Positions 14,601-19,979 of a stretch of 19,979 nucleotides of DNA are shown here, piece after piece (positions within the stretch are counted from its first letter, which is position 1; every line of letters starts with the position of its first letter). Below the pieces are notes generated by a model, which saw nothing but the letters and a program-made list of their open reading frames with translations, was not told the DNA's origin and did no database searches. The stretch is taken from NCBI GenBank assembly GCA_023457135.1, contig JAEWMO010000161.1, positions 1 through 19,979 of the forward strand, in the 5' to 3' direction. Origin of the DNA: Methanobacteriota archaeon (GTDB lineage Archaea > Halobacteriota > Methanomicrobia > Methanomicrobiales > Methanoculleaceae). Both the position numbers and the translations under genes were made by a program.

Positions 14601-15488
14601 ATGGACGTACTCGGTAACTACAAGTCCGTAATCTCGGCACGCTCGACCGACAAGGACATCCTGAAGAAGTCTCAGGACGGCGGTATCATCACGACGCTCT
14701 TCGCGTACGCGCTTGAAGAGGGTATCATCGACGGTGCCATCGTCGCAGGTCCGGGCGACGAGCCCTGGAAGCCCGAGCCCATGGTCGCGACCTCGAAGGC
14801 AGAGCTCCTGGCCGCTGCCGGAACGCGCTACACCATCAGCCCGAACCTCTACCTGATCAAGGAAGCGACCCGCAGCTACGGTCTCGACCGCGTCGGTATC
14901 GTCGGTGTGCCCTGCCAGATCCAGGCTGTCCGGAAGGCTCAGCTCTACCCGATCGGCATGCGCGACGTCGACGACAAGATCGCCCTCGCGCTCGGCATCT
15001 ACTGCATGGAGAACCTCTCCTACCAGGCACTCGAGGCGATCGTCGAAGACCACTGCAACCAGAAGATGGAGTCCGTCAAGAAGATGGACATCGGCAAGGG
15101 CAAGTTCACGGTCTACACCGAGCGCGGTGCAGTCAGCCAGATGCCCCTGAAGCTGATCCACAAGTACGTGCAGCCCGGCTGCAACGTCTGCCTGGACTAC
15201 GTCGCGAACCTCGCCGATATCTCGAGCGGATCCGTCGGCAGCCCCGACGGCTGGAGCACGGTCTTTGTGCGGAGCATGAAGGGTAACGCAGTCTGGGACG
15301 GCGCGATCGCCGCCGGCTGCTTCGAGACGAAGCCGATGGACCAGGTCAAGCCCGGCCTCGACCTCGTCAAGAAGCTCGCGACCGAGAAGATCACGAAGAA
15401 CCAGAAGACTGTGGATGCTCGTAAGACCATCGGTCTCAAGGCGGACGGAACCCCCAAGGGTCTCCGGAACCCCTACGAGTCCCCCTGA
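14601..15488 (+). CDS. frhB: F420-reducing hydrogenase beta subunit (FAD/F420 binding)
   Basis: This 295-residue flavoprotein subunit passes electrons from the FeS chain to F420. The FrhB/FdhB family features are SQDGGIITTLFAYALEEGII (25-44), the Cys-containing VGVPCQIQAVRKAQ, LGIYCMENLSYQ, and PGCNVCLDYVANLADISSGS, whose cysteines contribute to a 4Fe-4S cluster. The ATG at 14601 has GAGGTGAG (14589-14595) 5 nt upstream, overlapping the frhG stop region. The open frame runs 17 codons further up inside frhG, but that is unlikely to be used. It is the last gene of frhADGB, and a T run follows at 15496-15501. Confidence 0.97.
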   Translation: MDVLGNYKSVISARSTDKDILKKSQDGGIITTLFAYALEEGIIDGAIVAGPGDEPWKPEPMVATSKAELLAAAGTRYTISPNLYLIKEATRSYGLDRVGIVGVPCQIQAVRKAQLYPIGMRDVDDKIALALGIYCMENLSYQALEAIVEDHCNQKMESVKKMDIGKGKFTVYTERGAVSQMPLKLIHKYVQPGCNVCLDYVANLADISSGSVGSPDGWSTVFVRSMKGNAVWDGAIAAGCFETKPMDQVKPGLDLVKKLATEKITKNQKTVDARKTIGLKADGTPKGLRNPYESP

Positions 15489-15495
15489 AACTCTC

Positions 15496-15501
15496 TTTTT
15501 T
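15496..15501 (+). terminator. T-rich terminator of the frh operon
   Basis: Six T residues start 8 bp after the frhB stop codon, without a strong preceding hairpin. This fits the oligo-T termination common in archaea. Confidence 0.45.
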
Positions 15502-15890
15502 GATCGATCCCGACGACGCCTGCCCGCGAGGCGGCTACCATACTTCAGGCCATCAGTGCGTTGATCTCCGCCTGCCGTCGTCCACGAGCGCAGGTTCGGG
15601 TGCGCCCCGGCCCTTCGCGAGAGACTGTGTCATACTCTAGAGTCGCACCTACGGTGCTCCAACTCCATAACGGATGCGGAATTTCAGCAGAGGGGACGGA
15701 GAGTCATCCAGCAGGATCCCCAGGCCCGCGGGTTCACGGGCGAGGACTTCGGAAAACCGGGAAAAACATAAAATCGAGGGTGGGGGCCGCCCCCCGTCGC
15801 AGGACACGGTTATACACGTACGGGGGATGGCAGCGGCTCTCTGCCGTCGTATTACTTACGGGTGAAGCGTTAAGCCGGGTGTGTTCGTAT
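15502..15890. other. Non-coding gap with small hairpins
   Basis: No credible gene was found on either strand; open frames here are short and low in recognisable content. It holds three small inverted repeats: GCACC-TAC-GGTGC, GGGGG-CCG-CCCCC, and GGCAG-cggctct-CTGCC near 15826-15842. One TATA-like stretch (GGTTATAC, around 15808) is followed by no convincing gene on the plus strand. The right part is the 3' flank of the minus-strand AdoMet-decarboxylase-like gene, so some hairpins may belong to its terminator. Confidence 0.4.
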
Positions 15891-16337
15891 TCAGTCCCTG
15901 AACAGTACCTGGTAGGTTGCCGACTCTGCGCCGAAGAAGTTCCTGCAAAACTCTGCTGCCTTCGAAGGCTCGTATTCTTTGCAGCTGAAGATGTCGAGGT
16001 AGGCTGCGTTGGTCTCGTTCGCGAAGTGGCCGGAGATCAGCGACGTCTCGATGAGCTGGGTCATAGAGTATCCTGCAACTTTCTCGCAGGGGCCGAAGTG
16101 GATGATCTGCGGTTCGCCGAACCTGTGCATGTCGATGAGGTCACAGAGTTCGATGATGAACTGGCGGATCTTCTCCGGGTTCCTGATCGTCTCCGGGTTG
16201 CATCCCTTCAGGTCCACGCTTGCGTACAGGCCCCAGGAACCGCGTTGTCTGAACTGTGCAACGATCTCTGCGTCGCTTACTGTCTCTGCCATAACATTGC
16301 TTGCCACAGCATTGTTTGCCATTACTTTGCTTGCCAT
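15891..16337 (-). CDS. Divergent S-adenosylmethionine decarboxylase-like (SpeH/SpeD family) protein
   Basis: This 148-residue protein has the length of a prokaryotic class 1B AdoMet decarboxylase proenzyme (pyruvoyl enzyme, polyamine synthesis). In TSLISGHFANETNAAYLDI and the following FSC, S99, H104 and C119 keep the spacing (5 and 20 residues) of the Thermotoga maritima residues S63 (pyruvoyl precursor), H68 and C83. The usual cleavage context Glu-Ser-His is changed to Thr-Ser-Leu, so self-processing is not assured. D43 and the SWGLYASVDL strand resemble the family N-terminus. The ATG at 16337 follows AAGGTGAG (16342-16349); GTG 16346 is a less likely start. The first 20 residues are a pentapeptide repeat (MASKV MANNA VASNV MAETV). 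No speE or other polyamine gene is nearby. Confidence 0.75.
   Translation of the reverse strand: MASKVMANNAVASNVMAETVSDAEIVAQFRQRGSWGLYASVDLKGCNPETIRNPEKIRQFIIELCDLIDMHRFGEPQIIHFGPCEKVAGYSMTQLIETSLISGHFANETNAAYLDIFSCKEYEPSKAAEFCRNFFGAESATYQVLFRD
16290..16334 (-). repeat. Three 15-bp imperfect tandem repeats at the start of the AdoMetDC-like gene
   Basis: On the plus strand, three consecutive 15-bp units have the form CAnnnnnTTGnTTGC: CATAACATTGCTTGC, CACAGCATTGTTTGC and CATTACTTTGCTTGC. They encode the pentapeptides VASNV, MANNA and MASKV just after the start codon, so the N-terminus has grown by tandem duplication in frame. Confidence 0.7.
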
Positions 16338-16396
16338 GATTCTCACCTTCGAGAGGATCTACTGATCTCTTGATCTCTGTAGTTTTCGATAGTTCA

Positions 16397-16408
16397 GATT
16401 TTAAACTT
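16397..16408 (-). promoter_or_regulatory. TATA box of the AdoMetDC-like gene
   Basis: The minus strand reads AAGTTTAAAATC, which predicts a start near 16376 and a leader of about 39 nt that carries the AAGGTGAG ribosome binding site. Confidence 0.5.
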
Positions 16409-16410
16409 AT

Positions 16411-16425
16411 CCATTATACTAATGG
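16411..16425. promoter_or_regulatory. Perfect palindrome CCATTA-TAC-TAATGG beside the TATA box
   Basis: Six-base arms flank a three-base centre directly upstream of the TATA box of the AdoMetDC-like gene. This is where a regulator could help or block TBP/TFB binding. A second inverted repeat (TAACCG, 8 bp, CGGTTA) follows at 16430-16449. Confidence 0.5.
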
Positions 16426-16449
16426 AGAATAACCGTTATTTCGCGGTTA

Positions 16450-16681
16450 CCTCAGAGCAATCGCTGCCTATCGGAAATTCTATGGCGTATTCTTGACTGA
16501 TTTTGAAATTGGTGACTTTGCGTGGTTTATTTGGTTTTTGGTAAGAAAAATACTACCACATTTTCACACCAAATGTGAATATTTTCCGCCGTCACCATTT
16601 TCCCGCAGACCCCCCACCGGGGGTTCAGGGCCGATCGGGGCTTTAGAAAATAATCCTTTTTCAGGTAAGGTTTCCAGGTTT
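16450..16681. other. AT-rich non-coding stretch with inverted repeats
   Basis: There is no convincing gene. The stretch contains TTCACA-CCAAA-TGTGAA (16563-16579) and the GC hairpin ACCCCC-CACC-GGGGGT (16609-16624). Base composition falls well below that of the neighbouring genes. An open frame crosses it on the plus strand, but it has no start signal and continues as shadow of the phosphoesterase gene. Confidence 0.4.
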
Positions 16682-16759
16682 CTTTTCGGTAGCGAAAAAC
16701 CATTAAGTCGGGGTTTGAAAAATTTCAATCCCGCACAGGGCAATACCCCGACCGAAAAG
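16682..16759. ncRNA. Candidate structured element with mutually exclusive hairpins
   Basis: Four pairings lie within 78 nt. CTTTTCGGT (16682-16690) pairs with ACCGAAAAG (16751-16759), and GTCGGGGT (16707-16714) with ACCCCGAC (16745-16752). These two stack into one long stem whose 3' strand is continuous and whose 5' strand has a 16-nt bulge. As an alternative, TTTTCG (16683-16688) pairs locally with CGAAAA (16693-16698), and GGGTTTGAAA (16711-16720) with TTTCAATCCC (16723-16732, one mismatch). No flanking plus-strand gene exists. On the minus strand it would lie over 340 nt upstream of the AdoMetDC-like gene. It may be a small RNA, a 5' regulatory element, or a DNA-level structure; strand and function are unknown. 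Confidence 0.35.
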
Positions 16760-16898
16760 CAGACGGCCGGTGACTACGGAGCCGTCCTGCCGGGCCCGGA
16801 GGCAGAGCGCATCCCCCCTCATACCGCGCACCCCGGGTCCCCCGTCCGGCGCCTCTCCGGGGTGATCCCGGGGGCACCCGCCGCACCCCCGGGAGACC

Positions 16899-17501
16899 TC
16901 ACCGCGGGTGCCTCGCGCCCGCCGCAATCTCGGCAAGCGTCCGCCCGGAGACGACCGACCGGGGCTCGTCCGCGACCGGGTCCCGTCCGGGGTCCGCCTC
17001 CGCATCGTCCTTCTTCACGAGCAGCCAGGCCTCGCCCTTCCCGGTCCGGAAGCGGGTGAGGGCATACCCGCCCCTGACCTTCTCACCCTCGAGCCAGACG
17101 GAGATATGGCCCCTTCTTGCACCCTCAGCGACCCCGACCTCCTGCCCGTCCTTCTGCGTGAGGTTCCGGTAGGTCCCCCGGTCCCAGATGAGGACCGGCC
17201 CCGCGCCGTAACTCCCCTCCGGGATGACGCCCTCGAACTCAGCGTAGCCGAGGGGGTGGTCCTCCGTAGGGACGGCGAGGCGCTTCTCCTTCGGGTTCGT
17301 CGACGGACCCTTCGGGACGGCCCAGGACTTCAGGATGCCGTCGGCCTCCAGGCGGAAGTCGTAGTGGAGCGTGGTCGCTTCGTGCTTCTGGACGACGAAG
17401 ATGGGAAGGCCGGAAGCCGTGCCGTGCTCTCCCGGCGGCTCCGGCGTCCGGGCAAAGTCGCGCTTCTCCCGGTAATCGTCAAGCGTATCCGGTCCTGCCA
17501 T
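16899..17501 (-). CDS. Stand-alone LigD-type DNA 3'-phosphoesterase
   Basis: This 200-residue single-domain phosphoesterase trims 3'-phosphate and 3'-ribonucleotide ends so that DNA ends can be sealed. H40, H46, D48, R50, H82 and Y86 (VVQKHEATTLHYDFRLE, EDHPLGYAEFEG) match the catalytic set of the Pseudomonas LigD phosphoesterase with a shift of two residues. EGVIPEGSYGAGPVLIWDRG is the other family block. The C-terminal RSVVSGRTLAEIA resembles the linker that joins this domain to the ligase in bacterial LigD, yet no ligase, polymerase or Ku gene is here. The ATG at 17501 lies about 29 bp below a TATA-like CCTTATCC. It follows the HerA-like ATPase by 44 bp on the same strand. Confidence 0.93.
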   Translation of the reverse strand: MAGPDTLDDYREKRDFARTPEPPGEHGTASGLPIFVVQKHEATTLHYDFRLEADGILKSWAVPKGPSTNPKEKRLAVPTEDHPLGYAEFEGVIPEGSYGAGPVLIWDRGTYRNLTQKDGQEVGVAEGARRGHISVWLEGEKVRGGYALTRFRTGKGEAWLLVKKDDAEADPGRDPVADEPRSVVSGRTLAEIAAGARHPR

Positions 17502-17525
17502 AGAGAGATACTCAGGCAGGATCGC

Positions 17526-17533
17526 GGATAAGG
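17526..17533 (-). promoter_or_regulatory. Candidate TATA box of the 3'-phosphoesterase gene
   Basis: The minus strand reads CCTTATCC, centred 29 bp upstream of the phosphoesterase ATG and just after the stop of the HerA-like gene. It suggests the phosphoesterase can be transcribed alone as well as by read-through. Confidence 0.35.
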
Positions 17534-17545
17534 GTTCGCCCGGCC

Positions 17546-19888
17546 CTAGAGGTCCCGGCCGGAGGCGGGAACGATCCGGACGTTCATCTTCTCCGAGCCG
17601 ATGATCAGGATCCCCTCCCCCGGCTGGAAGTTGAGGAGGTCCTTCTCGCTCACCTCGAAGAACTTGGCGTTCTCCTGAGCCTGCTTCTTGTTCTCGGAGC
17701 GCATGCAGAACTTCACGGCGATGTTCGCCAGGATCTCCTCATTGAAGTGGGCGATGAGCTGGGACGCGAGGATGAGCGAGACCCCGAACTTCCGCATCTC
17801 GGTGGCGTATTTGTTCAAGACCGCCTTGATCGACGTCTTCGAGCCGCTCTTCTGGCTCACCAGGAGTTTTGCCTCGTCGACGATGACAAAGAGCCGGAAC
17901 TTCTCCCGCTCGTCCTCCGCCCCCCGCGGGATCTCGCCCGTCGCCTGGAGGGTATAGTAGATCCGCCGGAGGAAGAGGTCCGCAAAGAGGTAACGCAGGT
18001 TCTCCGGGAGAGCATTCAGGTTGATATGCGTGATCCCGCCCGAGAGGAGCGTGGGGATCGAGATCTTCTCCTCGCCCGAGAAGAGTTTGTAGTCGAAGAT
18101 ATCCTCGAGATACGCCGGGATCGCCTCGTCCTCGCACTCCATGATCTCGCTCTCGATGTCGTCGAAGTCGAGCACCCGCTTCCAGGTATCGGTGTTTCCC
18201 GTGATCCCCGATGTCCGGTAGCAGTCCTTGATGATGTTCTTGATCTTCCTCCTCTGCTGGATGCCGAGGGTCGGGAAGTTGATCGATATGGCGTCGACGA
18301 AGTCCGAGGTGGCCCGGAGCGGGGTGATCTCGTCGATATCCGGGTCGAGTTCCAGCGGGTTGAAGTAGTACTGTCCGCCCTCGCGGATCTTGTAGGACCG
18401 GAGAACCCCGGTGCTCGCGGCCATGTCCCCGTGGAAGTCGATCAGGATGACCGGCATCGATTGGGCGGCAAGTTCTCCCGCGATGCAGCGGATCGTCTCG
18501 GTCTTGCCGGCCCCCGAACCGCCGAGGATGATCATGTGGCCGTTGTTCAGCCTTCCGGGCGACCAGTTGATCCGCCGCCCGTCCGGGGCGTTGCCGAGGA
18601 AGATGTCGAGCGCGCCGGGACGGGCAGGGTCCGGTTCCGGAGCGGAGACGGGAACGGGGGCAGGGACAGGGACAGGCCGGGGTGCCGGGGTCCGCCGGGG
18701 CGGGGGCGGCGGCGGGAGCGGCTCCTCCTCTTCCTCCACGATCTCATCCTCGGTCTCTTCCTCCGGATCGGAGAAGACGGCATCCTCCCACCCGCTCTCC
18801 TCCTCCTCGACAGGGGGCAGGGGGCAGGGGGCGGCAGGGAGTTCAACCGGGACGAAGGGGGCCTCAGCGGCGGGGGGGAGAGGCTCCTGGACGGGAGCCG
18901 GCCGGTCGATGACGATCTTCTCGGCGACGTCGACCATCAGCGCCCGCCCAAGGTCGCGGAGGCGGGCCTCGTAGCGGTCCCGGTCCCGGACGATGAACCG
19001 GGCGAGGTCGACGCCGTCGTCCTCGCGCACCTCCTCAAGGATGTAGATGGCGTCGCGGAGTTCGGCAAGCACCCGCGCGAGCTCGCGACGGTGGGCCGGC
19101 GAGGCCCGGATGCGGTCGTAGTCCTCGCCGCAGGCAAGGTAGCGCAGGACGGTGAAGGTCGAGTGGAACGAGTCGAGGAGCATGTCGTAGTGCTCCCTGA
19201 CCGCGGGATCGATCGCCTCGAGCATCACCTTGAGGATATAGGCGAACTCCGGCGGGAAGGTATAGACGACGCCGTCGGCCCTCGCGGCGTCGAGGTCGTA
19301 GGCGTAGGCGAGGACCGCGCATCCGGCGTCCCGGAGCCTGGCAGCGAACCGCTCGCACTCCTCGAAGAGGCCGGGGCTGTTGTTGAGCAGGAACCCGAGA
19401 AACGTCTCCTCGGTGCGGGGGAGCGTGGAGGGGAAGGTCTTGTTGATATACGACCCCTTCACGGTTCCCGCGAGGAGGACCGGGACGACCCCGTGGATCT
19501 CGCGGGCGAGGTCCCGGATGTCCAGCGCCCGGATCCGTGCCTCCACGAGCGGCCGTGCGATCGCTTCGCCGGCGGAGGTGGTCCGTATCACCGTCGTGCC
19601 GTTCCGGGAGGAGGACTCGATGAGACCTACCTCGCCGAGCGCAAAGAGCGGTCCCGAGGTGTAGGCGTAGCAGCTCTGCTCGGCCACCCCGACCCCCTCG
19701 CCCCGGGACGACGCGCTGTTCAGGGCGACGTGGATGTAGAGGAGCGTCTCGATGATATCGCGGACCTCCTGCGGCCGGAAATCCTGCAGGTATTCGATGA
19801 CGGCGGGGGGGAATGACCCGGAGAGAGCCGGGACCCCGGTATCCGTATAGCCCATCGCTTTGAGTACTTCGGTAAGGTCTGTCGACAC
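17546..19888 (-). CDS. HerA/FtsK-like ATPase with unrecognised N-terminal half and long acidic-proline linker
   Basis: This 780-residue protein has three parts. Residues 1-330 are mostly helical with a possible winged-helix segment (about 35-110) and match no family I know. Residues 331-425 form a disordered linker of acidic runs (EEEESGWED, EEEEEP) and proline runs (LPPPPPPRR, PVPVPAPVPV). Residues 426-780 are a HerA/VirB4/FtsK-type motor, with Walker A GGSGAGKT (456-463), the HerA-like DFHGD (484-488), Walker B LFVIVDEA (666-673), the ASQ sensor (708-710) and a possible arginine finger at R730. Such motors translocate DNA or protein as hexamers. The GTG start at 19888 has GGTGA at good spacing; the frame stays open to the window edge, so a further start outside cannot be excluded. 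The phosphoesterase follows after 44 bp. Confidence 0.88.
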   Translation of the reverse strand: MSTDLTEVLKAMGYTDTGVPALSGSFPPAVIEYLQDFRPQEVRDIIETLLYIHVALNSASSRGEGVGVAEQSCYAYTSGPLFALGEVGLIESSSRNGTTVIRTTSAGEAIARPLVEARIRALDIRDLAREIHGVVPVLLAGTVKGSYINKTFPSTLPRTEETFLGFLLNNSPGLFEECERFAARLRDAGCAVLAYAYDLDAARADGVVYTFPPEFAYILKVMLEAIDPAVREHYDMLLDSFHSTFTVLRYLACGEDYDRIRASPAHRRELARVLAELRDAIYILEEVREDDGVDLARFIVRDRDRYEARLRDLGRALMVDVAEKIVIDRPAPVQEPLPPAAEAPFVPVELPAAPCPLPPVEEEESGWEDAVFSDPEEETEDEIVEEEEEPLPPPPPPRRTPAPRPVPVPAPVPVSAPEPDPARPGALDIFLGNAPDGRRINWSPGRLNNGHMIILGGSGAGKTETIRCIAGELAAQSMPVILIDFHGDMAASTGVLRSYKIREGGQYYFNPLELDPDIDEITPLRATSDFVDAISINFPTLGIQQRRKIKNIIKDCYRTSGITGNTDTWKRVLDFDDIESEIMECEDEAIPAYLEDIFDYKLFSGEEKISIPTLLSGGITHINLNALPENLRYLFADLFLRRIYYTLQATGEIPRGAEDEREKFRLFVIVDEAKLLVSQKSGSKTSIKAVLNKYATEMRKFGVSLILASQLIAHFNEEILANIAVKFCMRSENKKQAQENAKFFEVSEKDLLNFQPGEGILIIGSEKMNVRIVPASGRDL

Positions 19889-19892
19889 GGGT

Positions 19893-19979
19893 TCACCAGC
19901 GGATACGTTCTCGTGGGGCCGGGAACTCCCGGATACTCGAGAAAGCCGCTCCGGGCAGGTACCGGCATGATACCGCTTC
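19893..19979 (-). CDS. Possible C-terminal end of an upstream gene (cut by window edge)
   Basis: From the right edge one minus-strand frame is open for 28 codons and ends EFPAPRERIRW, with TGA at 19893-19895. That is 4 bp before the GTG of the HerA-like gene and overlaps its ribosome binding site, a spacing typical of operon neighbours. The peptide is too short to identify and may be a chance open frame, since all three minus-strand frames are open over most of this short stretch. Confidence 0.25.
   Translation of the reverse strand, partial: EAVSCRYLPGAAFSSIREFPAPRERIRW

Noticed and set aside
15561..16373. A 270-codon plus-strand frame over the gap and the AdoMetDC-like gene.
   Set aside because: The composition is irregular with no motif. 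The minus strand has a conserved active-site pattern, a ribosome binding site and a TATA box.
16711..16732. The palindrome ending TTTCAATCCC resembles the end of some archaeal CRISPR repeats.
   Set aside because: It occurs once, with no regularly spaced copies, spacers or cas genes in the window.
16493..17059. Long plus-strand open frame through the gap into the phosphoesterase gene.
   Set aside because: It has Pro/Arg/Ser-rich shadow composition and no ribosome binding site, and half of it is antisense to a clearly conserved gene.
17747..19816. A 689-codon open frame antisense to the HerA-like gene.
   Set aside because: It is a shadow of high G+C codon usage. Its composition (Asp, Arg, Glu, Gly, Val) has no domain, while the opposite strand has intact ATPase motifs.

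Overview
The window looks like part of a methanogenic archaeon of the order Methanomicrobiales, most likely Methanoculleus or a close relative. The grounds are the complete F420-reducing hydrogenase operon (frhADGB), mptA for methanopterin synthesis, archaeal-type information genes (RNA polymerase subunit L, aIF2-beta, type II methionine aminopeptidase, formylglycinamidine synthase II), high G+C coding DNA with AT-rich intergenic gaps, and TATA-like boxes about 26-40 bp upstream of many starts. Species is not determinable here. Recognition is from sequence motifs only; no database was searched.

Layout. 1-1000: the 5' end of an epoxide-hydrolase-like gene (minus, cut by the window edge), tRNA-Asn(GUU) (minus), a small winged-helix regulator and a two-helix membrane protein (both minus). 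1007-5078: an M24 Xaa-Pro-type peptidase overlapping methionine aminopeptidase by ATGA, then an AAA+ ATPase with an unrecognised N-terminus followed after 4 bp by a PhnP-like metallo-beta-lactamase-fold hydrolase. 5136-6044: rpoL and a SAM-dependent methyltransferase. 6025-9299: aIF2-beta with a C-terminal TRAM-like domain (minus), purL (plus) and a flavodoxin (minus), with convergent gene ends that overlap. 9353-11411: ilvC and mptA, divergent. 11412-15488: an AT-rich promoter region with several palindromes, then frhA, frhD, frhG and frhB. 15489-16900: two gene-poor stretches around a short, divergent S-adenosylmethionine decarboxylase-like gene (minus). 16899-19888: a stand-alone LigD-type 3'-phosphoesterase and a 780-residue HerA/FtsK-like ATPase (both minus).

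How the genes work together. FrhA (NiFe), FrhG (FeS) and FrhB (FAD/F420) make the H2:F420 oxidoreductase that supplies F420H2 for CO2-reducing methanogenesis, and FrhD matures FrhA. MptA starts synthesis of methanopterin, the C1 carrier of the same pathway. IlvC, PurL and the peptidases are housekeeping. The HerA-like ATPase plus 3'-phosphoesterase pair suggests DNA-end processing or repair, possibly defence.

The least explained items are: (i) the K/P/E-rich repeat extension of FrhG, which starts inside frhD and also contains an internal GTG with a near-perfect ribosome binding site; (ii) a 78-nt element at 16682-16759 whose arms can form mutually exclusive hairpins; (iii) the HerA-like ATPase with an unrecognised N-terminal half and a long acidic/proline linker next to a phosphoesterase; (iv) the divergent AdoMet-decarboxylase-like protein with an N-terminal pentapeptide repeat and an operator-like palindrome; (v) the palindrome-rich frh promoter and leader. 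No CRISPR array, IS element, rRNA or prophage is visible.
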